NCBI GenBank assembly: GCA_051453625.1 | Contig: JBOZIK010000001.1 | Location: 170,246,173 to 170,281,978 of the forward strand | DNA: 35,806 nucleotides | Direction: 5' to 3' | DNA from: Welwitschia mirabilis | Lineage: Eukaryota; Gnetophyta; Gnetopsida; Welwitschiales | Shown: positions 11,048-21,529 of the stretch, piece after piece | How the letters are laid out: each line of letters opens with the position of its first letter | Position numbering within the stretch: the stretch's first letter is position 1 | Translations under genes and position numbers: made by a program | Notes under the pieces: model-generated | Databases searched by the model: none | What the model was told of the DNA's origin: nothing | The model's input: the letters and a program-made list of their open reading frames with translations, nothing else

Positions 11048-11959
11048 AAATGCTTCTTTCTTTAATGAACATGATTACTCTTTGAAATAGAGATAACATA
11101 ACAAAAACCTAAAGAATACTTTTAGGATTATTTACTTAGTAAGAAATAGAAAATATAGAAGATATATGTAGGAAACAAATTCTAAGTTATATAAGAAATA
11201 AATGATTACTTTATATTAAGCTTATATAAATTACAAGCTTATAAGCTAAATTACATCTGGTAAAGCTTCTATAAGCTCTCTGAGAGAAAAAATAAGTGAT
11301 TTATGATTTTACATAATGAAATTTCTTCTAAAATCTCCAATTAAAAGCTTCTCTTAAGCTCACTTTAATCAATTCAATTCTTGTTAGCCTCCAATAGAAA
11401 ATATAAGTAAGTTATTGTCTTACATTGGGAGCTTAATCCTCAAGTCTCCAACTAAGAGCTTCTTTCAAGCTTTAAGCTCTAATATCTCTCACGTTTTCAT
11501 TTTCAATTCTAACTTGCAAAGCATACCCTTCATATCATCACACCCATTTATTTATAAGGCTTAAATAGAAATCCTAATCATTAAGGAATCCTCTAAGATT
11601 AGCCTCTAAATTGTTTCATTTAAAATAGCTTATAAAATTAGCACATGCTTTGTACCTTGATTTTCTCTAAACATAAGATATTTATCACCCCTAGATTTCA
11701 TCTAAACATAACATATTCCTTACTATGCTAATTTAAATGGCTACATATGGTGTCTACATGGTAATTACTCATGATGCATATATGACAATTACACATGCAA
11801 GATTTTATTTTTCACATAAGTACATTAAAATATTAGTAAATAATCTCCTAACTAAAATTAATTCTTTATACTTAGTTTCTAAGAATTCTTCTGCATCATC
11901 CTCTTCTACTTGAAATTATGCCATAATTAAAAAGATACTCTTCCTTTTTCAAATTTCTA
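11048..11959. other. 3' untranslated region of alpha with a degenerate tandem repeat
   Basis: About 900 bp between the polypurine tract and the chromodomain of alpha, with no coding signal. It contains a tandem repeat with a 111-bp period (about 11285-11506) and a dense run of AAGCT words at 11218-11487. Confidence 0.5.
11285..11506. repeat. two-unit degenerate tandem repeat, 111-bp period
   Basis: Unit 1 (11285-11395) and unit 2 (11396-11506) share landmarks at a constant offset of 111: ataagt at 11292 and 11403, and tctcca at 11334 and 11445, the latter followed by an agcttct-like word in both. Identity is about 70% by eye. A weaker third unit may precede at about 11180-11280. Confidence 0.6.
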
Positions 11960-12095
11960 TAACATGTTCTTAAGTAGTACTCTTCTAAAATCTAAATTGC
12001 ATCTTATAAATGATATCCTAGTAATTATACTAGTTACTTCTTATATAATTTTCTTTGCATTTACTTCTCAAAGATTTCAAGAGTTAATAGTTTCT
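11960..12095 (-). pseudogene. chromodomain remnant of chromovirus alpha
   Basis: Read on the - strand, about 45 codons resemble the chromodomain at the integrase C-terminus of chromoviruses, which in live elements steers integration to modified chromatin. Visible are TLEIFEK, MQRKLYKK, a stop, LV, a stop, LLGYHL, a stop, DAI, a stop, ILEEYYLRT. This corresponds to the family order of a hydrophobic strand, (L/V)V-W--(Y), then D/E-ATWE. The two aromatic-cage Trp positions appear as stops, consistent with TGG having become TAG or TGA. It lies downstream of alpha's integrase on the same strand. Confidence 0.6.
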
Positions 12096-12359
12096 TATCC
12101 CCTTCTGCTTTCCTTTGTTCAAATTCTATAACTTTCCAATCCAAGTTTATCCTCTTTAGATTTTCCATGGTACTCTATCAAGTCAATAGTTTTAAATGTA
12201 TGTGAAATACCATATTTTCTAGAAGATCAAACTAGCAAGCATTTGATGAAATTCTCTTTATAATTTTACATGAATCAATCTTCTAGAACTTAACTTGTTA
12301 TATGTTCCTATAAAAAATCTTTCATTTCACATGTGTATAATTACTATTTTACCTTTTCA

Positions 12360-13250
12360 AACTTTACATGCCATTTTTCTTGTCTATTGCATTTGTATCC
12401 TTAGAGGTTAATACTTCTAAGGCTTGCTAAACATACTCATGAAACACTGAAATTTTTATTGTGCAATATTCTACCATTATTAAAGATACTAGCATATCAT
12501 CCAATACATCTGGCATCCTTAATTGATATTCATATACCACTTTAGATAGTGATTTTTCTATGCTCCTACTCATTAAATTATTATAACAAAATTCTACATA
12601 CAATAAGTAATATTAAGTAAATCTTTTCACCTATTTGACTTACCTTCACAAATACATACTAGTAAGCTCCTAATGTGATGATTTGTCATTTTTGTTTATC
12701 CATCTATCTAAGGATGATATACTAAAGAATACTATAACCTAATATCAATCATATGTCATAGAATTCTTTAAAAATAAGAAATAAAGTTAACATCTCTATC
12801 TGATACTATTATCTTTGGTAACCTACAAACACTTACAATTTCTTTAAAAAATAATGTAGTAATATGTAAAGCATTAGTTATCTCAGTATCAAGAATAAAG
12901 TTTGCGATGTTGCTAGATTTGTCCACTACCACCATAATTAATTCATATCCACTCTTGACATGAGGTAATTCCAAGATGAAATTCATACTCAAATTGCATT
13001 TTTTTTATTTACTAAAACCAATAATGATAAGTATAATGTTATATTTGTCACTTATCTTTTTATTCTTTGATATATAGATAAACTTTACATCATCCACTAT
13101 GCATTGCTATACATGTTATGTTGTTGGTATGACCTCTTAAGTTCATTAATCCCTGATCTTTAGCCATGTCTTTATAATGTTTTTCTTACAAAATATTCTT
13201 CCTTGCTGATCCTGTAGGAATACATAGCCTATTATCCTTATAAAGAAAGT
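12360..13250 (-). pseudogene. integrase of chromovirus alpha, broken
   Basis: DDE integrase, which joined the element's cDNA to host DNA in the nucleus. The best preserved part is an open 74-codon frame at 12992-12768: MNFILELP, YELIMVVVDKSS, LFFKEIVSVCRLP, IIVSDRDVNF. The first catalytic Asp, in the usual MDF motif, is Asn here (codon 12983-12981), and the second is kept (SDRD). Downstream, YHP, a stop, IDG, a stop, TKMTN carries the third position, where the family's Glu is Lys (codon 12692-12690). VEFCYNN and LRMPDVLDD continue into the C-terminal part. Upstream, FLYKDNRLCIP (about 13240) precedes a very eroded zinc-binding region. Three stops or substitutions in catalytic blocks make it inactive. 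Confidence 0.9.
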
Positions 13251-13329
13251 TATCTTGAATATGAAACTTCTTATGTGTATGGCCTTTTAAAGTTTTCTTC
13301 ACTTTTTTTAAGACATTCTTAAAGTTTAG

Positions 13330-13971
13330 ATTATAATGGTATAAATGTAAAATGTGTGATAAATTAACATTAACTTTTCAAGATCTTACCATGCATACTA
13401 CTCAACTTAAAGTATATTTAACTCCATTTGTCTTTCTTCTTTTGTGTGTAAGCATAAAGTTAAATTCCTATAGCATTTCTAACATTTTAATGCCTTTGCA
13501 CTTAGTTTATCTTAATGTTTACATATTATAGTTCCTTGTGATTTATGTGCAAAATGAAGTCCTGTTATATCAAGTAATGTCTTCACCTCTTTAAGGTTTG
13601 CAAAATAGTGTACAACTTCTTTGCATAGGTTAGGTACTTTTGCTTGGAATCATTTAGCTTACTTTTTCTTGGAATAATTTAGCTTTTTATTAAAGAAGGT
13701 AATGGATTCATCTTCTTGAATGAGTACTTCTCAAATTACTTTACCGCTTGTATCATATTCCAGTTGAAAACTTGTACTAAAGTATGGAAGTACTAATTTA
13801 AGACCTATAATAGTACTCTTCTTCAACTACTTGAATGCTTCATCCACCTCCTTGATCCACTTGAAGGCTCAATCCTTCTTAATGGTAGCTAATATTTATG
13901 TACTAATCTTTTTGAAATTCTTAATGTACCTCTTATAAAAAAGTGCTATTCCATGAAAACTATCAACATTA
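13330..13971 (-). pseudogene. RNase H and C-terminal RT of chromovirus alpha, truncated
   Basis: On the - strand the order is VDSFHGIALFYKRYIKNF (RT thumb/connection, 13971-13900), then AFKWIKEVDEAFK, LVLPYFSTSFQLEYDTSG (RNase H, Asp codon 13754-13752), VLIQEDESITFFNKKLN, and later EFNFMLTHKRRKTNGVKYTL. This is the standard gypsy RT-RNase H-integrase order, upstream of alpha's integrase. Few stops occur, but frames shift. The coding similarity ends at about 13971, where the 5' LTR of element H begins, so H appears to have inserted into the RT. The N-terminal two thirds of RT, the protease and gag are not in the window unless they lie beyond its right edge. Confidence 0.85.
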
Positions 13972-15204
13972 TATTAAATGAAAAAATTGATATTTATCTC
14001 AAGAAATTTAGGCCAATCTAGCAAGATCAAGTTATCCTTTTCATAGTTTTATATATTTGATTTGATTAAGGCTACTAAAATTATATTTTACTAATATTTA
14101 TCCTTTACTCTTATATGTTTTTAATAGTTTGAAGAATCACTCTATAAAAGCTAAGGAGTTATCTTTCTGGAATGCTAGAAATGCTGATAAAAATTAATGG
14201 TGACATTAGTCCTATTAATCATTTAATTATAATGCTTACATTTTGAGATCATCTTCTAATTCTAAATCAATTGAGCTTGTTAATGATTTGATTTAAGGAG
14301 GCTAAATTTTCTATGAATTTATGAAACCCTAACCCTATCTTTCAATGTATAAAAGGCCACCTTGGCCTTACATTTTGGGTAGTTAGTGCTGGGATGAATT
14401 TTGAACATTATTGAGAGGGTCTTGTTTCTAATATTTTCTATTAGAGATGAGCCAACCTTCAAGGCGAGCATAATATTTCAACATTTTACTTGAACCTTTA
14501 TTTAATGTAGATGTTATTTTATTTTGATAATATAGGCTAGAATTTCTTTAATCCATTTTTCTAATTTCAAGTGTACATGTTTTTCAAATTTTAATACTTA
14601 AACTAGACTAGATTTTATTAAGGATTTTTATATTTTTGAGTGATTTTCTATGAGCTAATCTTAGTCCATAGCTAATATCATTTGATGTTCTTTAGGAGTT
14701 ATCTCCTATTTTTCATGCTTTTAAAGTGGGCTATGAGAGGTAAGATGGCTTAGAATCTTTACCAACATTAATATGATGAGTAATATTATGTTACCATGCT
14801 GAGATTCAATAGAGTATTAACATAATTCATCAAAAATAATTATGAAACAGATCTATTTTCATTAAAGATTATAGTTATTATTATTATGCTCATGCTAGAT
14901 CTAAAGGTTATGCCTCATCTAAGATTAGTTTATTTATTTAACAACACTCTTTCTCTTTATAATTTTATAATACTCCAACACTTTATGATACTTATAGATC
15001 TAGTTTTTTATGAAGATTTACTATTTTAGCTACTGCATTTATTCCTTAGGAATAAGGAATAATGACACTGGGGTTATACGTTTAATGGAATTCCTAGTAA
15101 TATTAGTAAAAGTTGGATTTTTCTTCATCAGGATTTGTATCCTAGAATAAACTTTAAAACTTATAATATTTATATAGATACAAAGTATAAAGGATATTTA
15201 TCTA
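13972..15204 (+). repeat. LTR copy 1 (5' LTR of element H)
   Basis: Aligns along its length with LTR copies 2 and 3, less closely than those two match each other. The start tattaaatgaaaaa matches tgttaacatgaaaaa of copy 2, allowing one G-to-A change and a one-base loss. The TATA box is 376 bp inside. The end is placed at tatcta, before an 11-bp spacer and the PBS. Start and end could each be off by about 10 bp. Confidence 0.75.
14324..14356 (+). promoter_or_regulatory. LTR promoter: telo-box AAACCCTAA and TATA box
   Basis: aaaccctaaccct at 14324-14336 contains the plant telo-box, followed 12 bp later by tataaaagg (14348-14356). Known telo-boxes occur in promoters of plant translation-related genes. 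Here the motif is conserved in position across the LTR copies. Confidence 0.6.
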
Positions 15205-15215
15205 TAATAGATTTT

Positions 15216-15233
15216 TAGCACCATTCCCTATGA
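15216..15233 (+). other. primer-binding site, tRNA-Asp type (element H)
   Basis: tagcaccattccctatga compares with the complement of the plant tRNA-Asp 3' end (tggcgccgttgccgggga). Most differences are G-to-A changes. It lies 11 bp after the LTR end, the same spacing as in element I. Confidence 0.65.
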
Positions 15234-16416
15234 TAATGACATGATAGCTATAGTGGGACATGCATAGGCACTTATGTTTCTGATCTTTTTCTTTTTCACT
15301 CTTTTTCTTTTCTTTTTTATTATACTAGTCCTTTTTTAACGACTTTCTTATTTTTCTTTTTCTAGTGGATGGTACTGGTCCTTTTCTACTAAAACTTGAA
15401 CTAGTTTTTTTTTATTTTTCTTTTACTACTTGTTCATTTCTAGTAATCTTTTTCTTTTATTTTATTGACTTTCTTTCTTTTTTTTTCTTACCCCAAATAC
15501 TATTTAATTTCTAGTATTCTTTACATTTCTATACTTTATTTTCTAACAAATTTCTCTTAAAAATTTACTTTCTAATAATTTTCTTCTTATACGAGTTCAT
15601 TTCTAATGCTTTTTTATTCTTTTTATTCAACATTTATTTTATTTACTTTTAACAATATTGGTTTATTTCTAGTTCCTTTCTCTTAATTTTTAACATTTAT
15701 TTATTTTCTTTATTGTAATTGCTTTTAGCTCTCTTTTTTCTTAAAATTACTATACTAAAAAGTTTGTGTAGGATTAATTAATTCTTAGAGGATTTTTTTA
15801 GAAAAAAAAGACATTTTTGCTTTCTATCATTTAATTTCTTGCATTACACTTACTTTCTTGCATTGTTATTTTAGCATTTCTAAAGTCATAATTTCTTTTT
15901 TGTTATTTTTTACATTTACATTACATCTATGGTTTTTATCTTTTAACCTCATATATGCTTTATCCTATTACTTTTATACTTACACCCATTCCCTCATTTT
16001 TACTAAACATAATTTGCGACATTTTTTCCAACATTGTTTTCCTTGGTTGACTAGCATCACCGTCTGTTCTCACTAGTGCCACTGGCTACCTTGTGGTTTT
16101 CATTCTCAAATCTTATAGAGATTCTTCTTAAATCTTATTGAATTAGTTTGTTAAATAGGGAAAACTTAGAACCTAGAACAAGTACATGAATTGGCAATGT
16201 AGATCTAATGAATGTCTTTACTATATTAGCCTAGATTTTCACATGAACTCAGAGTTAGATCATGAAGATATATCATTTTCTAGAAGTCCTTCATGAAAGA
16301 GACACAATTAGAATTATATGAACTAAAATAACTAGTTATGCTTTTAATCCAATTTTCTAGGTAGTAAGTTTAATATACAAAAACCTATACAAACTATAAA
16401 AGATTATCTTTATCCT
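15234..16416. other. untranslated leader of element H
   Basis: T-rich sequence without a gene. The first few hundred bases parallel the leader of I (cactctt, tactagt, and a ggatggtactggtcctttt that resembles gatgatactgatcttgttc in I). The 72-codon frame at 15858-16076 is a by-product of the T bias. The part after 16080 does not visibly align with I. Confidence 0.55.
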
Positions 16417-17697
16417 TGTTAACATGAAAAAATTAACATTTACTTCAAATAATTAGGTCAACTTAGCATAGTAGAGTTGTTAATATAGTTGTTTTAATCA
16501 TTTTATCTTAACTTGTTTTCATTTTATTATAAAAACTAATTTTATGCTTTACTATGTGATTTTTTAGGTTCTTAGCCATATTTTAAAGTTCTAAACAAAA
16601 GATGAAGCTAAATTATCCTAGAAAGCTAATTGCATTAGTCACTTAAGATGGTGATGTTAGTCTTTTGAAGATTTTATAGGAAGTTCTTATGTTCTTCCAT
16701 TAATTTGGAATTTGAATTTCATGGTGGTATTCTTTAACCTTAGATGAAGTATTAAAATTGACTATTATATTAGAAGTTATAAAAACCTTAATCCTAACCC
16801 TAATTTCTCAACATATAAATAGGGCTTAAAGCCTTATTTTGGGAATTTTCTGGCATATCATCGAGTAATTAATTAGATAAGGAGTTATAGATCATCTCTT
16901 TTTTGTTGTGAGCTTCCATATGTATTTTTTATAATTATTCTCTTTTTGGAAATGGACTGGCCCTTAAGCCTAGAATGACCTCTTAAGATTTGCCTTGAAG
17001 ATTTATTTCATGATGTATTATTTTATTTTAGTATGCAATAAAAACTGTTTTCTTTAGCTTAGTTTTCAAATTTCAATTTGTAAAGAATTTTTCATACTTA
17101 AAATACTTGATTTGAGTTAAGGCATGTTGAGTTCATAATAATTCTTGAGTGATACTTCATGCTGTTATCTTAGTTTCATAGTTAGCTTTCATTTGATGAT
17201 CTTTGGAATAGGTTTCCTACTTTTCATGCTTTTAAAATGGCTATAATAGCTAAGGTAATTTGAAGTCATCACCCTTACTGATAGGAGAAAAGAGATTATA
17301 TCATCATGCTTAAGCTCTAATGGATATTTGACATGAGTTCTAATTTATTCATGAAGCAATTCATATAACATGGAATAAAGTCTTATGCCACTATTAATAG
17401 GTTGTTATATGCTTAGAGCTATGCTTCATTTTCAAGCTTCATTTTCTGGTTAAAAACAATCTCTTTTTTGTTTATAATCACTAAATTTTATGTTAGAATT
17501 ATGATTTGTATTTTATTAGCTATGAGTTTCTTACATATAACCCCTAAAGAAGAACAACAACTAGGATCATACTAAAAACAAAATTCTTAGTATTACTTGG
17601 TAGAAGTTGGATTTGACCATGAAAGATCTATTTCCCTAATATGATCTTACATTACTATACATTAATATAAGAGACAAGCATGGTCAAATTTCATCCA
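16417..17697 (+). repeat. LTR copy 2 (5' LTR of element I)
   Basis: Begins tgttaacatgaaaaa, ends tttcatcca, 1281 bp. It is the closest relative of copy 3 at 28366: long stretches such as agtttcatagttagctt and gatgatctttggaa are shared exactly, and sampled blocks match at roughly four of five positions or better. It is followed by an 11-bp spacer and the PBS, as a 5' LTR should be. Confidence 0.8.
16786..16822 (+). promoter_or_regulatory. LTR promoter of element I
   Basis: ccttaatcctaaccctaa (16786-16803) precedes tataaatag (16814-16822), 397 bp from the LTR start. The telo-box-like repeat has decayed by C-to-T change relative to copy 1. Confidence 0.6.
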
Positions 17698-17708
17698 GGA
17701 TAGCTTTT

Positions 17709-17726
17709 TAGCATCGTTGCCTCAGA
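17709..17726 (+). other. primer-binding site, tRNA-Asp type (element I)
   Basis: tagcatcgttgcctcaga keeps the central cgttgcc of the tRNA-Asp complement and differs mainly by G-to-A and C-to-T changes. The tRNA bound here would have primed minus-strand DNA synthesis. Confidence 0.75.
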
Positions 17727-19234
17727 TAATGGCATGATAGCTATAGTGGAACATGCACAAACATTTTCATTTCCACTCTTCTCCTTTTATTTTATTTTAT
17801 ACTAGTTTATTCTAATTCTTTTTTTATTATTCTTTTTCCATTAGATGATACTGATCTTGTTCTAGTGGAATCTAAACTAGTTCTTTTTCCTTTTTTGTTA
17901 TTTTTATACTAATTATTTTTTGGTGTAACTTTTATTTTTCTTTTAATAATTTACATTTTAGAATTTTTCATTTTAGTACTTTACATTTGTATAATTTACT
18001 TTCATATTATACTAGTCCTTTTCCAATGTTTCTTTTTTTTTTTTTCATATTTTTAGTACATCTCCAATGAGAGGTCCATCTTTAGTCCTTCTTTTTTCCT
18101 ATAAGTTTTATTTAGCTCTAACATTTTTAAAAATTATAATATCTATTTTTATAAGCATAATATATTTATGTAGGATTTTCTTATTTTATTCTTATTTCTT
18201 CTTGCTTCTCTCTTTCCCTTCTTTTACAAATTCTAAAGACAGTAAATACATCAAAGGGTTACCTGTTTTTCTTTCTATTTTTGCATTCTTAATTTTTAAT
18301 ACTTCATTTTTATTTCTTACATTGCGTGGTATTTTTCATTATAGAAGTTTTCATTATAGGTCCAAGACCTTAATTTTTAATACTTCATTTTTATTTCTTA
18401 CATTGCGTGGTATTTTTCATTATAGAAGTTTTCATTATAGGTCTAAGACCTATTTTCTAGAAATGGCTTCTTTCTTGCACTAATGATGAGCCTAGATATT
18501 CCTAAACACTTAATTAAGCCTAATGGAACTAATGGGATAAGATTCATCATGGCTGCAGAATGTGCTACTTAGGGTAAGGGCAGTTAGTTTATCCACCTAT
18601 AGTCTTGTAAAGGTCCATTCTCTTAACAACACTAGTACTAGAGCCTATAGTATATGTGTCCTTTTACTTTTCATCTTTTTGAAATCTCTAATTATTATAA
18701 TTCCTTTTATACATCCATTTCTTTACACCTTCATTTTTAATGTCATCTTCTTTCATAACACTTGCATTCTTGTCATGCCTAACTGATGTTGCCACCCTTT
18801 TTTTGAATTATGTCTTTAAACTTTATAAAACTTACATTTTGGACTTTTTTCAACATTTATTAATTCTAATATTCTGAAATCCTTTATGAATTGGTAAAGT
18901 AGAACCAATGGTAGACTTCACTGATTATCTTCTAATTCAAACATAAATTCTAATACTAAAAATAGAGGTACAAATTTCTATAGGAGTAGATTAAAGGAAA
19001 TACCATAAAAACAACCTAACAACAAAAAACCCAAATGACTAAGTACACTTTCAGAATGCTTATTCTTCTTTTCAGAGTTATTAATCTCATTTTTTGTTTA
19101 ACTTTTATTAGAATTTATCTTTTAACCAATAACCTAGATAAACACTAAAGGATTACTTACAACTCCAATGTCTAGGCACTTCATCATATATTGTTCAACC
19201 TCTAAATTCTTATAGGATAAAATTCAAACTAACC
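17727..19234. other. untranslated leader of element I
   Basis: About 1.5 kb, T-rich at first, between PBS and gag. The frames at 18067-18483 and 18562-18786 are hydrophobic by-products of T bias and show no domain. An 81-bp tandem duplication lies at 18290-18451. Confidence 0.6.
18290..18451. repeat. near-perfect 81-bp tandem duplication
   Basis: Unit 1 at 18290-18370 and unit 2 at 18371-18451 differ at one base that I can see (c at 18363, t at 18444). Within each unit a smaller tttcattatag word occurs twice. The near identity contrasts with the heavy divergence of the surrounding element, so the duplication is young or an assembly product. Confidence 0.95.
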
Positions 19235-19735
19235 ATAATTCAACTTTTACCTCATTTTTATGGTTCAAAGTCTAAAGCTTTCTACCTATACCTTAAGAAG
19301 TTAAAATGTGTTTTGTCCACTAGTTTGCAAAATCCCAACATCTTATATGCACTTAGATTGAATTTATTCCCTTTCTCCCTCAAATAAAAAGAAAATTCTT
19401 GGTTGCACATCCTTAAACCTATTTCTATCACAACTTGGACATACTTAAATAAAGCCTTTATTAAGAAGCTTTTTTAAAGCCATAAAACTAATGTCCTTAA
19501 AAGAGAAATTATGAATTTTTAAAAAAATATTATGAAATCTTATTCTAAAGATTGAAAAAAGTTCAAAGACCTACTTCTTAAATTCCATTAACATGGCTTT
19601 GAACAAGGAAGAATCATTAGCTTATTTCATGAAGGACTTTCCTCCAATCATACGCAACTTGTAGGAATGATGTGTACAGGAAGTTTTCTTAGTCTTGAAA
19701 CAAATAAAGCTTGGGACTATTTATAGACCATTTCT
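19235..19735 (+). pseudogene. gag of element I (Athila-like)
   Basis: Capsid protein gene remnant. IIQLLPHFYG (19235) opens the region. From 19352 one frame runs for about 125 codons with only a handful of stops: LRLNLFPFSLK, SWLHILKPISITTW, FKDLLLKFH, RIISLFHEGLSSNH, VGMMCTGSF, KAWDYL. These are the successive landmarks of the plant retrotransposon gag domain (F-FSL-, -W-, -S--TW, F-(D/E)LL, (F/Y)-GL, and the MCNG-F-like motif). It sits 1.5 kb after the PBS. No functional protein is possible. The homologous fragment at 29798 shares the same landmarks. Confidence 0.82.
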
Positions 19736-20804
19736 TAAAGTTTAGAAAATTAGAAAAAGCTTAGTAATCCTTATAGATCTCGTCATACTTCTAAATACAC
19801 TAGTATCTTTAAAGTTCCTGTAAATTTTGATGTCAAGAATAAGTTTAATGAACTTTCTAAAAAAGATAGAATCACTTAATACTCATCCAAAGCTCATGAT
19901 TGCTAGAATAAAATGTTTAATTTTCCATTTAGACACCCAGGAGACTATTATCCCTATGTTTCAAGGTGTAGTTAAGGAGTAATTAAATGTTATATAATAA
20001 CATTGGCAAAACCAAAGAGCAAATAACTCTTACTCTAATACATAAAACTATAGATAAAGGAGTCATTCAAATCTTTCATATATGAAAAACAATAAACAAT
20101 AACCAAGCATCTATAATCTAGTCTAAAAATACATATCCTTATTCATCATTTAATTCTTATCCTTCTTATTCTAATCATCATTGTTCATCTTTTTCTAGCT
20201 AACATTCATCATTACAGTCCTTGGAAGATATATTTAAAAAGTTTGTAGAGCAACAATGCAAATTAATAAGTAACAATAACAAATTAACTAACAAAATTTA
20301 ACCACACTCTAAATTCTTGAGAAAAATATTCAAACTTAGATCAAACCAATACACACATCTCTTCATACTCAACCAAAGAGAAAAATCAAGCATCCCATAA
20401 CTCCCTAAGCCTAATCTATCAAGGTTGTTGAAGGGATAGAGGAGAGTTAAATTACAAAAACTAAGGTCATAGATCTTAGAAGTTGAAAAGAGATCAATAA
20501 AGAGATNNNNNNNNNNNNNNNNNNNNNNNNNNNNNNNNNNNNNNNNNNNNNNNNNNNNNNNNNNNNNNNNNNNNNNNNNNNNNNNNNNNNNNNNNNNNNN
20601 NNNNNNTATCAATAAAGAGATAGATAAATATCAACCACATGAGGATGAATTTCCAATTAAGCCTACCAATGAAAATAATAAAGTGAATGAAAAACTTGAA
20701 TAGCCAGTTCCAACTTACAAGGAGTCCTTACCATTTCCATAATACTTTATAAAACACAATCTTATAAAGAAATATTAAGAGACCCTTAATATTTTTAAAG
20801 AGTA
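19736..20804. other. gag C-terminal to protease interval of element I
   Basis: Gag C-terminal region without recognisable zinc knuckle, interrupted by the 100-N gap at 20507-20606. A 14-bp sequence, atcaataaagagat, occurs on both sides of the gap (20493-20506 and 20608-20621). The stretch LPFP near 20727 resembles the usual lead-in to the Athila protease. Confidence 0.5.
20507..20606. other. assembly gap (100 N)
   Basis: Standard-length gap of unknown true size inside the gag-protease interval of element I. Confidence 0.99.
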
Positions 20805-21240
20805 AATATCAGCATCCCTACCTTAGAAGTTATCAAGAAAGTTCATTAATATGATAAATTTCTTAAGGACTTGTGTACTATTAAGGAAAGGGATAAATGT
20901 AAGAAGCAAATTTTTTTGGCTTAATAAGCTAGTTTCATCATTCAAAACTAATTTCCTCTCAATTAGAAAGATCCTAGATGTCTAACAATATTCATACCAT
21001 TGGAAATAAACATCTTAACCAATCTTTATTAGATCTTAAAGCTAGTGTTAACTTGTTACCTTATTACACATACAAAGATCTTATCTTAAAAGGACTAAAG
21101 AACATAAAACTTTAACTATAATTGGCTAATAATTCTTTGGAAATACCTCTCGAAGTCATTGAAAATATCATAGTGAGGATGGACACTTGTTATTTTCCTA
21201 AGAACTTTATAGTATTAAATATGGATATTAAAGATAGAGA
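20805..21240 (+). pseudogene. aspartic protease of element I (Athila-like)
   Basis: Polyprotein-processing protease. The upstream helix region VNISIPTLEVIKKVH (20805) and YDKFLKDLCTIKERDK is followed by FIIQN, KDPRCLTI, then in a shifted frame IGNKHLNQSLLDLKASVNLL (from 20998), which holds the active-site Asp (codon 21032-21034) in the Athila DLGAS-type motif, with the Gly replaced by Lys. After another shift, NNSLEIPLEVIENIIVRMD and FPKNFIVLNMD complete the domain. Frameshifts and the lost Gly make it inactive. Confidence 0.82.
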
Positions 21241-21529
21241 GTACACTTAGTCATTTAGTTTCTATAATCTAAGAAAGACCTTTTCTTACAACCTAAAATG
21301 CCCTTATTAACTATAGGTTTTGCCTTATGAATATTTTATTTAGTGACATCATGATTTAGTTGAATGTATTTAATGCAATGAAGCAATCTTTACAAGATAA
21401 TGTAATCAATCACATAAACATGCAAGAAAGTAATTTTTTTAATCTTAGACATCCACTCATTTCCAAAGCATGTTTACCCTTATTTCTCCTTTGAAACATG
21501 ATTTAAGCATGATATTACAAGACACTCCT

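Larger units (their letters stand above)
13972..16416 (+). mobile_element. element H (Athila-like), 5' segment: LTR, PBS, leader
   Basis: This segment starts at the junction with alpha's RT. It has a 1.23-kb LTR, a decayed tRNA-Asp primer site and a pyrimidine-rich leader that parallels the leader of element I base for base in places (tagctatagtgg after both PBSs). It stops where the LTR of I begins at 16417. I interpret the gag fragment at 29642-30343 as its continuation. Confidence 0.65.

Noticed and set aside
14324-14336. Interstitial telomere repeat (ccctaaccct)
   Set aside because: Only two imperfect units, in a promoter position repeated across LTRs; better explained as a telo-box.
15858-16076. 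72-codon hydrophobic frame
   Set aside because: Same T-bias effect in the leader of element H.
18067-18483. 138-codon hydrophobic frame
   Set aside because: It lies in the T-rich leader of element I, is rich in Phe, Leu and Ile from base composition, and is lengthened by the 81-bp duplication. There is no sign of a real membrane protein.
20298-20612. - strand frame of 104 codons
   Set aside because: It is opposite to the gag-PR interval of element I and partly made of N.
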